Source: Dactylosporangium roseum
Lineage (GTDB): Bacteria > Actinomycetota > Actinomycetes > Mycobacteriales > Micromonosporaceae
Assembly: GCF_025264685.1 (NCBI RefSeq)
Contig: NZ_CP073721.1
Location: 4,331,001-4,395,000 of the forward strand
DNA length: 64,000 bases
Direction: 5' to 3'
This document shows positions 57,325 to 64,000 of the stretch, in pieces (the stretch's first letter is position 1; each line of letters opens with the position of its first letter). Both the position numbers and the translations under genes were made by a program. The notes under the pieces were generated by a model that saw only the letters and a program-made list of their open reading frames with translations, did not search any database and was not told the origin of the DNA.

Positions 57325-58065
57325 CTACTTCAGCAGGGCGCGGGCCCTCTCGGGGTCGAGCTCGCCGTTGACCGGCGCACCGGCCGACGGGCACTCCGCG
57401 AGCAGCGGGCAGGCGCCGCAGGCCGGGCGGCGGGAGTGGCAGGTGCGGCGGCCGTGGAGGATCAGCAGCAGGTTGACCGGGACCCAGTCCTTGCGGTCGA
57501 ACAGGGACCGGACGGCCTGCTCGACCGCCGCGACGTCCTTCTCCTCGGCCCAGCCCAGCCGGTGCGCGACCCGGCCGACGTGGGTGTCGACCGAGACGGC
57601 CGCGATGCCGAAGGCGTTGCCGAGGACCATGTTGGCCGTCTTGCGGCCCACCGACGGCAGGGCGACCAGCTCGTCGACCGTCCGGGGCACCTCGCCGCCG
57701 TGGCGCTCGACCAGGACCTCGGCGAGCTTGATGACCGATGCCGTCTTCTTGCGGTAATAGCCGACCGGGACGAGGATGCGCTCCATCTCCTCCGGGTCGG
57801 CGGCGGCGAGGTCGGCGGCCGTCGGGAAGCGTCCGAACAGGACCGGCGTCACCGCGTTAACCCGCTCGTCGAGCGCCTGCGCGGCGAGGACGGCCGCGAC
57901 GAGCAGGTGCAGCGGGGAGGCGAAGTCCAACTCGAGGCGCGCGTCCGGATAGCGGGCGGTGAGCAGACGCAGGATTCGCCGGGCCCGCCGCTTCAGGGCG
58001 AGATCGGGACCGGACGGCTGGGCGACGGGTTCGACGGCTGTGGCGGAGCGACGGGACGACGGCAC
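57325..58065 (-). CDS. nth: Endonuclease III
   Basis: A 246-residue base-excision glycosylase/lyase for oxidised pyrimidines. The HhH with catalytic Lys is LPSVGRKTANMVLGN (about 136-150), the catalytic Asp is in VSVDTHVGRVAHRLG, and the iron-sulfur cluster is CHSRRPACGACPLLAEC (C-x6-C-x2-C-x5-C). The conserved LSAQTTD strand reads LAAQALD here, a mild change. About 20 N-terminal residues are extra. No terminator is obvious after the stop; the region beyond it is the gene-free stretch above. Confidence 0.93.
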   Translation of the reverse strand: MPSSRRSATAVEPVAQPSGPDLALKRRARRILRLLTARYPDARLELDFASPLHLLVAAVLAAQALDERVNAVTPVLFGRFPTAADLAAADPEEMERILVPVGYYRKKTASVIKLAEVLVERHGGEVPRTVDELVALPSVGRKTANMVLGNAFGIAAVSVDTHVGRVAHRLGWAEEKDVAAVEQAVRSLFDRKDWVPVNLLLILHGRRTCHSRRPACGACPLLAECPSAGAPVNGELDPERARALLK

Positions 58066-58287
58066 GAGACGACCCTACGTCCGAGGTACGACAAAAATCG
58101 GGCACGGCGGCGACCTGCGCGACGTGCGCGACGTGATCGCCAAGGCGTTCCCGACGGTGCTCACGGCGGCTGCCGAGCACCGGGCCTTCCCGCGCCGCGA
58201 CGCTCGCCGCCCACCGGGTCGGCGCGTGGCCGCGCGACCGGACCCGGGCGAAACCGGAGCCGTGGCTCGCAAGCCCCGAGACGAGGA

Positions 58288-58320
58288 CCGGGCCCGCCCC
58301 GGGCGAGGGAGCGGGCCCGG
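58288..58320 (-). terminator. lon terminator
   Basis: A GC-rich 10-bp stem (CCGGGCCCGC, 58288-58297, with 58311-58320) lies about ten bases beyond the lon stop. Confidence 0.7.
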
Positions 58321-58330
58321 CCGGCACCGG

Positions 58331-60658
58331 TCAGGCGACGGAGGCCAGTTCCGGCACCGCCGGCTCGTCGGCCGGGCGCAGCGCCAGGGCCAGCACGTCG
58401 GCCACGTCCGTCAGCGCGTGCACCGTCAGCCGGCCGCGGATCTCCTCGGGAAGGTCGTCCAGGTCCGGCTCGTTGCGCTTCGGGATGACGACCTCGGTCA
58501 GGCCCGCACGGTGGGCGGCGAGCAGCTTCTGCTTCACGCCGCCGATCGGCAGGACCCGCCCGGCCAGGGTGACCTCACCCGTCATGCCGAACTCGGGCCG
58601 CACCGGGCGGCCGGTGGCCAGCGACGCCAGGGCGGTCACCATCGTGATGCCCGCGCTGGGACCGTCCTTCGGCACCGCGCCGGCCGGGACGTGCAGGTGG
58701 ATGCGGCGGCCCGCCAGCTCGTTCGGGTCGATGCCGAGGCGCCGGCCGTTGGAGCGCAGGTACGACAGGGCGATGTGCGCCGACTCCTTCATGACGTCGC
58801 CGAGCTGACCGGTCAGCGTCAGGCCGGGCTCACCGTCCATCGAGGTGGCCTCGATGAACAGCACGTCACCACCGGCGCCGGTCACCGCGAGGCCGGTCGC
58901 CACGCCGGGGACGGCGGTGCGCTCGGCGGACTCGGGCGTGAACCGGGGCCGGCCCAGGTACCGCGCCACGTCGTCGACGTCCACGTGCACGGCCTCGGCA
59001 GACGAGGAGAGCGCGACCGCGACCTTCCGCAGGATCTTCGCCAGGGCCCGTTCGAGCTGCCGCACGCCCGCCTCGCGGGTGTGCTCGCCGGCGATCACGG
59101 CCAGGGCGGCGTCGGTGACCGAGAACTCCGACGCGTCGAGGCCGGCGCGGTCGAGCTGCCGCGGCAGCAGGTGGTCGCGGGCGATCGCGACCTTCTCCTG
59201 CTCGGTGTAGCCGTCCAGGGTGACCAGTTCCATCCGGTCCAGCAACGGGCCGGGGACGGTCTCCACCACGTTGGCGGTGGCCAGGAACAGCACGTCGGAC
59301 AGGTCGAGGTCGACCTCGAGGTAGTGGTCGCGGAACGTGTGGTTCTGCGCCGGGTCGAGGACCTCGAGCAGGGCCGCCGCCGGGTCGCCGGCGTAGCCGA
59401 CGGCCAGCTTGTCGACCTCGTCGAGGAGCACGACCGGGTTCATCGAGCCGGCTTCGCGCAAGGCGCGGACGATCCGGCCGGGCAGCGCGCCGACGTAGGT
59501 GCGCCGGTGCCCGCGGATCTCGGCCTCGTCGCGGACGCCGCCGAGCGAGACCCGGACGAACTCGCGTCCGAGGGCGCGGGCGACGGACTCGCCGAGGCTG
59601 GTCTTGCCCACCCCGGGCGGGCCGGCGAGGGCGAGGACCGCGCCGGAGCCGCGGCCACCGACGACCTCGAGGTGGCGCTCCGCGCGGCGGTTGCGCACCG
59701 CGAGGTACTCGAGGATGCGGTCCTTCACGTCGGCGAGGCCCGCGTGGTCGGCGTCGAGGACGGCCCGCGCCTCGGCCAGGTCGGTGTTGTCCGTGGTGCG
59801 CACGTTCCACGGCATCTCCAGTACCGTGTCGAGCCACGTGCGGATCCATCCGGCCTCCGGCGACTGGTCACTGGCCCGTTCGAGCCGGCCGACCTCGCGC
59901 AGCGCGGCCTCCCGCACACCCGCGGGGAGGTCGGCGGCCTCGACACGGGCGCGGTAGTCGGCGGAGCCGTCGGGCTCGTCCTCGCCGAGTTCCTTGCGGA
60001 TCGCGGCCAGTTGCTGGCGCAGCAGGAACTCGCGCTGGGTCTTCTCCAGGCCCTCGCGCACCTCGTGGTTGATCTTCTCGTTGACCTCCTGCTCGGCGGC
60101 GTGGGCGCGGGCCCACTCGACGAGCAGTTCGAGGCGGGCGGTGACGTCGGGCGCGCCGAGCAACTGGATCTTCTGCGCGAGCGTCAGCCACGGCGCGTAG
60201 CCGGCGGAGTCGGCGAGCTCCGACGGGTCGGTGATGCGCTCGACGGTGTCGATGACCTGCCAGGCGCCGCGCTCCTGGAGGACCCCGATGACGAGGGCCT
60301 TGTACTCGCGGGCGAGGTCACGGGCCTTGCCGGCGGGCGCGGGCTCCTCGGGCACGGTGGCCTCGACCCACAGGGCCGCGCCGGGGCCGGGCACGCCGGC
60401 GCCGATGCGGGCGCGGGACAGGCCGCGGATGACGGCCGCGGGCTCGCCGCTGGGCAGCCGCCCGACCTTGTCGAGGGCGGCGATGACGCCGAAGGAGTTG
60501 TATTCGCCGTCGACGCGCGGTACCGCGAGGACCCGCTTGTCGCCGGCGGCGCGTGCCGCGTCGACGGCCGCCTGCGTGGTGGCGTCGAGCGTGACGGGAA
60601 TGACCATGCCCGGCAGCAGCACGTCGTCGTTCAGGGGAAGAACCGGGAGCGTTGCCAT
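58331..60658 (-). CDS. lon: ATP-dependent protease Lon
   Basis: A 775-residue LonA protease that unfolds and degrades damaged or regulatory proteins. It has an N-terminal LON domain (LPVLPLNDDVLLPGMVIPV), a coiled middle, Walker A GPPGVGKTSLGE (about 347), Walker B VVLLDEVDKL, and a protease domain with catalytic Ser in GAVPKDGPSAGI (about 667) and Lys in GGVKQKLL (about 707). The ATG at 60658 (MATLPVLPL) is chosen over 60667. A HAIR-like inverted repeat 22 bases upstream suggests HspR repression and heat induction, as known for lon in Streptomyces. Confidence 0.96.
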   Translation of the reverse strand: MATLPVLPLNDDVLLPGMVIPVTLDATTQAAVDAARAAGDKRVLAVPRVDGEYNSFGVIAALDKVGRLPSGEPAAVIRGLSRARIGAGVPGPGAALWVEATVPEEPAPAGKARDLAREYKALVIGVLQERGAWQVIDTVERITDPSELADSAGYAPWLTLAQKIQLLGAPDVTARLELLVEWARAHAAEQEVNEKINHEVREGLEKTQREFLLRQQLAAIRKELGEDEPDGSADYRARVEAADLPAGVREAALREVGRLERASDQSPEAGWIRTWLDTVLEMPWNVRTTDNTDLAEARAVLDADHAGLADVKDRILEYLAVRNRRAERHLEVVGGRGSGAVLALAGPPGVGKTSLGESVARALGREFVRVSLGGVRDEAEIRGHRRTYVGALPGRIVRALREAGSMNPVVLLDEVDKLAVGYAGDPAAALLEVLDPAQNHTFRDHYLEVDLDLSDVLFLATANVVETVPGPLLDRMELVTLDGYTEQEKVAIARDHLLPRQLDRAGLDASEFSVTDAALAVIAGEHTREAGVRQLERALAKILRKVAVALSSSAEAVHVDVDDVARYLGRPRFTPESAERTAVPGVATGLAVTGAGGDVLFIEATSMDGEPGLTLTGQLGDVMKESAHIALSYLRSNGRRLGIDPNELAGRRIHLHVPAGAVPKDGPSAGITMVTALASLATGRPVRPEFGMTGEVTLAGRVLPIGGVKQKLLAAHRAGLTEVVIPKRNEPDLDDLPEEIRGRLTVHALTDVADVLALALRPADEPAVPELASVA

Positions 60659-60679
60659 GCGAGACACACCTGCCTTGTA

Positions 60680-60700
60680 GTTGAGCGTGTCTGACTTAAG
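60680..60700. promoter_or_regulatory. HAIR-like HspR operator upstream of lon
   Basis: GTTGAGC-N7-ACTTAAG (60680-60700) matches the HspR consensus CTTGAGT-N7-ACTCAAG at 11 of 14 positions with the exact 7-base spacer. It lies just upstream of the lon start on the minus strand. Confidence 0.72.
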
Positions 60701-60802
60701 TTACAAAGCGTTCCCCATGTTCCCGCCGGAATCCCTCGTGTGACCCAGGCCACTACCGATACGAGGGCAGCGACGTCCGCACCGCCGCCGACCGGGCCCA
60801 CC

Positions 60803-60889
60803 TTGCGCATCGATCTTGCAGTTGTGGTGCCTAACAAACCGGGCATTCAGGGAGTGTCTCGGCACCACAACTGCAAGATCAACGCGCAA
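60803..60889. repeat. Long intergenic hairpin, family 1, copy 3
   Basis: 29-bp arms (60803-60831 and 60861-60889) pair with two mismatches around a 29-nt loop that matches the loop of copy 2 (same orientation). It lies between the lon start region and the pentapeptide-repeat gene. Confidence 0.9.
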
Positions 60890-60898
60890 CAAGGCGGA

Positions 60899-61525
60899 TC
60901 AGCAGGCACCGGCGACGGACTTCTTGCCGCTGGGGCACAGGACGTCGACGTACGTCACGCCGTCCAGGCGGGCCCCGTCGAGACGGGCGCCGCGCAGGTC
61001 CGAGTCGGTCAGCTCCACCCCGCGCAGGTCGGCGCCCCGCAGGTCGGCCTCGCGCAGGTCGGACCGGCGGAACGTGGCGTCCCGCAGGTCGGCCTCGTGC
61101 AGCCGGGCCCCGTTGAGGCCCACATCGGTGAACGCCGCCCCGCTGAGCTGCGCGGCGCGCAGGTCGGCACCGGCGAGCCGCACGCCGTCGAGCACCGCCC
61201 GGCGGCCCTCGGCCTCGCTCAGGTCCGCCCCGCTGAGGTCCACGTTCGACAGGCCGGCACCCTCGAACCGCACGCGGTGGAGGTTCGACTCCCGCAGGTC
61301 GGCCTCGCTGACCACGCCGTCGAGGGTGGCGCCTTCGAGGTCCGCGCAGCGCAGCTTGCGCGCGCTGAGGTCGGTCGCCGGCACCTCGCGGTCCGGCAGG
61401 AGCACCGCGCCGGGTGCCGTACACCGGCGGCCGTGCCGCTCCTCCCGCTCACCCGTCAGCGTGAGCACCGCCGCGACGACGGCCAGCACCAGCAGGTACA
61501 CCGCGCCCACTTTCCGCGGGGACAT
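60899..61525 (-). CDS. Membrane-anchored pentapeptide-repeat protein
   Basis: A 208-residue protein with a signal-anchor helix at 5-24 (VGAVYLLVLAVVAAVLTL). From about residue 45 to 195 it is a run of A(D/N)LxX pentapeptides (DLEGATLDG, ADLRESNLHRV, ADLSEAE, ADLRAAQL and so on), which fold as a right-handed quadrilateral beta-helix. The end (CPSGKKSVAGAC) has two Cys. Function unknown; the repeat domain should be outside the membrane. It is probably in one unit with the PP2C gene upstream. Confidence 0.85.
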   Translation of the reverse strand: MSPRKVGAVYLLVLAVVAAVLTLTGEREERHGRRCTAPGAVLLPDREVPATDLSARKLRCADLEGATLDGVVSEADLRESNLHRVRFEGAGLSNVDLSGADLSEAEGRRAVLDGVRLAGADLRAAQLSGAAFTDVGLNGARLHEADLRDATFRRSDLREADLRGADLRGVELTDSDLRGARLDGARLDGVTYVDVLCPSGKKSVAGAC

Positions 61526-61543
61526 GCGCTGCCTCTGCCCGCC

Positions 61544-62293
61544 TCAGCGGACGGCAACCACGACCGCGGTGGCGTTGTCCCGGCCGCCGGCCTCCAGCGC
61601 GGCGGCCACGAGCGCCGCCGCGACGGCGTCCGGCGGCGCGCCGCCGCCCAGCGTCTCCTCCACCCGCCGGTACGGCACCTGCTCGGCGACGCCGTCGGTG
61701 CACAGGCAGTACACGTCGCCGGGGAACATCGTCACGCTCAGCACGTCGGGCTCGGGCAGCCCGGGGTGGCCGATGAACCGGTGCAACTGGTACCGCGCGG
61801 CGGCCGCCTGCGGCGAGTCGGCCGGGAACCAGCCGTGCACCGCGCCCAGCCAGGCCTCGGTGTGGTCGATCGTGAGCAGCTCCAGCAGGCCGCCGCGCAG
61901 CCGGTACACCCTCGAATCACCGATCTGCGTGACCCACGCGCCCGTCGCGTCGGCGACCAGCGCGGTCAGCGTGCAGCCCGTGAGCTCCCGCAGCTCCCGC
62001 CCGGCGGCGCGGACCCGCCGCTGCGCGGCGGCGACCGCGGCGAACAGGGGCGACGGGCCGAACGGGCCGCGATGGTCCTGGACGGCGGTGGTGAAGACGT
62101 CGACGGCGGTGCGTCCGGCCGTGCGGCTGCCCTCGCCGGCGCCCATCCCGTCGGCGACCACCGCGCACAGCCCCGGCCGCTGCCGCAGAGCGGCGGCGTG
62201 CAGCACGTCGAAGTTGGCCGGGTATCGCCGGCCGGCATCGGTGGCGGAACCGACCCGCAACCTTCTCCCGGCGGCCTGCACGTCGATGTTCAT
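61544..62293 (-). CDS. PP2C-type Ser/Thr phosphatase
   Basis: A 249-residue PP2C phosphatase. Metal-binding Asp residues are in CAVVADGMGAGEGSR, YCLCTDGVAEQVP and AGGRDNATAVVVAVR, and the substrate Arg lies in the N-terminal RVGSATDAGRRYPANFD. Such enzymes reverse Ser/Thr kinase action; a candidate partner kinase is the one at 41586, but that is not linked. The ATG at 62293 is used because upstream residues look non-coding. Confidence 0.87.
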   Translation of the reverse strand: MNIDVQAAGRRLRVGSATDAGRRYPANFDVLHAAALRQRPGLCAVVADGMGAGEGSRTAGRTAVDVFTTAVQDHRGPFGPSPLFAAVAAAQRRVRAAGRELRELTGCTLTALVADATGAWVTQIGDSRVYRLRGGLLELLTIDHTEAWLGAVHGWFPADSPQAAAARYQLHRFIGHPGLPEPDVLSVTMFPGDVYCLCTDGVAEQVPYRRVEETLGGGAPPDAVAAALVAAALEAGGRDNATAVVVAVR

Positions 62294-62432
62294 CGAGTCC
62301 AGCCTATCCGGTGGCCGATCACCCGGTCGGCCGGCCGGCGGCGGCCCCGGCAGCGCGCGCCGAGCCACGGCGCCCGCCCGGCGACCGGCCCGTCCTCGAC
62401 CCGCGGCCGTCGAGGCGCGCGGAAGGCGCGGA

Positions 62433-62717
62433 TCAGCGGCGGGCGTAGACCTGCCAGGTGCCGTCCGGGCGGCGCTCCCAGCCGTCGATCTCGCCGCCCA
62501 ACTCGGCGAACATGATCACCCGGTCGTAGATCCAGTCGGCGAAGTCGTCCTGCTCGGCCTCGTCGAGGCCGGCCCGGACGACCGCGCCGAACGTGATCAG
62601 GCCGGTCCCTTCCAGCGGCGATGCGCCGAGGACGCCGATGACCTCTTCGGGCTCGACTTCCTCGCGCTCCTCGACCTCGAGGTAACCGCCGTCGGGCATC
62701 TCCACCAGGAACGCCAA
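62433..62717 (-). CDS. Small acidic hypothetical protein
   Basis: A 94-residue protein with a strongly acidic middle (LEVEEREEVEPEEVIGVL), then FGAVVRAGLDEAEQDDFADW and an ordered end (IDGWERRPDGTWQVYARR). No family recognised. A TTG start at 62717 (MAFLVEMPDGG) is preferred, since GAGGA lies eight bases upstream; ATG at about 62699 (MPDGG) is an alternative. Confidence 0.55.
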   Translation of the reverse strand: MAFLVEMPDGGYLEVEEREEVEPEEVIGVLGASPLEGTGLITFGAVVRAGLDEAEQDDFADWIYDRVIMFAELGGEIDGWERRPDGTWQVYARR

Positions 62718-62728
62718 TGTCGTCTTCC

Positions 62729-62911
62729 TCAGCGCGTCGCTGCCGCCAGGCCGGCCCGGACACCGTCGGCGTCGCGGTTCGTACCGTACACCGGGGTGTC
62801 CGGTCGCTGCCGCCGGCTGTCGTCGAGGTCGCCCGCGTCGTCCCCGGCGACCGGCGGCCCGATCCGGCCCGGACCGCCGATGTGCCCCGAACCACCGGTG
62901 CCGATCTTCAT
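62729..62911 (-). CDS. Small hypothetical protein, Gly-rich
   Basis: A 60-residue protein, MKIGTGGSGHIGGPGRIGPP at the start and a charged tail. It lies 12 bases upstream of the next small gene on the same strand and has a GGGGGA stretch before the ATG at 62911, so a two-gene unit is plausible. No function can be suggested. Confidence 0.5.
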   Translation of the reverse strand: MKIGTGGSGHIGGPGRIGPPVAGDDAGDLDDSRRQRPDTPVYGTNRDADGVRAGLAAATR

Positions 62912-63147
62912 ACCGGAATTCCCCCAATCGGCACGGGCGCCGCGACACCCGGCCAACTCGCAGGTTACGCACAGCTTCGCGGCCGGTGGCGCCGACGGCG
63001 GCGAACCGACCGTCCGGGTGCCGCGTTCCGTCCGTACGGCCGTCGCGGTCCGGGTGCTGCCGTCCCGCCGTCCGGACCGTCCTTTCGGCAGGTGAGGCCG
63101 CCGTTCCGGCGATGCCGGCGGTCGATGGTCACCGGTACATTCGCCGG

Positions 63148-64000
63148 ATGGATCCCGCAGCCGCGAGCCACCCGGCGACGCTGCCGCGCCCGCTGACGTC
63201 GCTGGTCGGCCGCGACGCCGAGGTCCGCAGGGCCGCGCGCCTGCTCACGCCTTCCGGCACCCGCCTCGTCTCACTGGTCGGGACGGCCGGCTGCGGCAAG
63301 ACCCGCCTGGCGATCGCCGTCGCCGCGGCCGAGGCCGACCCGGTCCTGTTCGTCGACCTGTCCACGATGGACCCGGCAGCCGGTGCCGCCGGCTTCGTCC
63401 TCGACGTGCTCGGCGCCGCCCGCCGGCCCGACCTCGACGTCACCGACACCCTCCTCGAGACACTCGGCGACGGGCCGGCGCTGCTCGTGCTCGACAACTG
63501 CGAGCACGTCGCCGGCGCCGTCGCCGGCCTCGCCGAGCGGCTGCTGGCCGCGAAGCCGGCGCTACGGCTGCTGGCGACGAGCCGCCAGCCGCTCACGGTC
63601 GCCGCCGAGACCGTCCTCGCGGTGGAACCGCTCGACCCGGGGACGGCGCTGCGGCTGTTCGAGACCCGCATGTACGAGCGCACCGGCCGGCCGCTGCCCG
63701 AGACCCACCGGGCCGCCGCCGCCGCGATCTGCGACGCGCTCGACGGCCTGCCGCTCGCCGTCGAGCTGGCCGCCGCCCGCGCCGCGCTGCTGTCCGTGCC
63801 CGAGGTGCGCCGGCTCCTCGCCGACCGTTTCCGCGTGCTCGCCGACGCCAAGGCGGGCGGCCCCGAGCACCACCGCACGCTGCGGGCCGCCCTCGACTGG
63901 AGCTACCAGTTGCTCTCCCCCGGCAAGCAGGCCCTGCTGCGGCAGCTCGCGGTCTTCCAGGGCGGGTGGAGCGCCGAGGCGGCCGCGGTCCTGCCCGGGC
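63148..64000 (+). CDS. STAND ATPase (AfsR/SARP-associated type), partial
   Basis: The first 284 codons of a protein that runs off the window. It opens MDPAAASHPATLPRPLTSLV, then Walker A GTAGCGKTR (about 45-53), Walker B LLVLDNCEHV, sensor LLATSRQPL and GLPLAVELAAARAALL. These are the NB-ARC-like ATPase features of AfsR-type and related regulators. The start of the winged-helix part (DWSYQLLSPGKQALLRQLAVF) is the last visible element. A C-terminal TPR or LuxR domain is likely but not seen. Confidence 0.85.
   Translation, partial: MDPAAASHPATLPRPLTSLVGRDAEVRRAARLLTPSGTRLVSLVGTAGCGKTRLAIAVAAAEADPVLFVDLSTMDPAAGAAGFVLDVLGAARRPDLDVTDTLLETLGDGPALLVLDNCEHVAGAVAGLAERLLAAKPALRLLATSRQPLTVAAETVLAVEPLDPGTALRLFETRMYERTGRPLPETHRAAAAAICDALDGLPLAVELAAARAALLSVPEVRRLLADRFRVLADAKAGGPEHHRTLRAALDWSYQLLSPGKQALLRQLAVFQGGWSAEAAAVLPG

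Noticed and set aside
56951..57394. 147-codon minus-strand open frame upstream of nth
   Set aside because: Overlaps the nth end, lacks domains, and has the composition of non-coding GC-rich sequence.

Overview
The window is 64 kb of very GC-rich DNA (third codon positions almost always G or C) from an actinomycete. Actinobacterial markers include a polyphosphate-type glucokinase, a LexA box of the CGAAC-N4-GTTCG type at dinB, an HspR-type (HAIR) inverted repeat upstream of lon, a rsbR-rsbS-rsbT stressosome operon and frequent GTG starts. A Micromonosporaceae-like filamentous actinomycete fits best, but this is inference. I saw no rRNA, tRNA or CRISPR.

Region by region. 0-8 kb holds housekeeping genes: an HTH_42 protein, a methyltransferase, a tyrosine recombinase, an AidB-like acyl-CoA dehydrogenase, thymidine kinase, a UMF1-type MFS permease and a glycerophosphodiesterase. 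8-18 kb is the most unusual block. It has an Hsp70 ATPase domain tethered by a C-terminal membrane helix. Convergent to it lies a four-gene operon of two dynamin-like GTPases (IniC- and IniA-like), a two-helix membrane protein with a GrpE-like head, and a protein with no Lys or Arg. Next to these, divergently, is a large LuxR-type STAND regulator followed by a small LuxR-HTH protein. The layout resembles mycobacterial iniBAC with its regulator IniR, but with a membrane Hsp70/GrpE pair added.

18-24 kb carries a decayed IS4-type element inside an intergenic repeat, then a PlsC acyltransferase, a DUF6319-like protein and a PIN-type toxin-antitoxin pair. 24-28.5 kb encodes two NIS siderophore synthetase-like proteins and a PLP decarboxylase, which suggests a small carboxylate siderophore. 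28.5-41.5 kb holds peptide deformylase, a solute-binding/VWA protein, an alpha/beta hydrolase, a SNF2-SWIM pair, ahcY behind an apparent SAH riboswitch, an anti-sigma kinase, a DUF1275 protein, NAD kinase, a UBP zinc finger and SOS-controlled dinB.

41.5-50.5 kb is signalling: a membrane Ser/Thr kinase, polyphosphate glucokinase, and six end-overlapping genes forming a stressosome-to-phosphatase relay (RsbR, RsbS, RsbT, an HATPase-PP2C fusion, a hybrid kinase with a D-to-N receiver, and a REC-GAF-PP2C phosphatase). 50.8-57 kb holds malate dehydrogenase, an aminotransferase, a shortened DUF72 protein, an AlkZ-like protein and an intact IS4-family element with a 10-bp target duplication. 57-64 kb holds nth, lon, a pentapeptide-repeat protein, a PP2C phosphatase, two small proteins and the start of an AfsR/SARP-type STAND ATPase cut by the window edge.

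Two families of long intergenic hairpins are scattered through the window. One has a conserved 30-nt loop (three copies). The other is built on the palindrome ATGATCAT and is part of a longer dispersed repeat; both IS elements lie in or beside copies of it.
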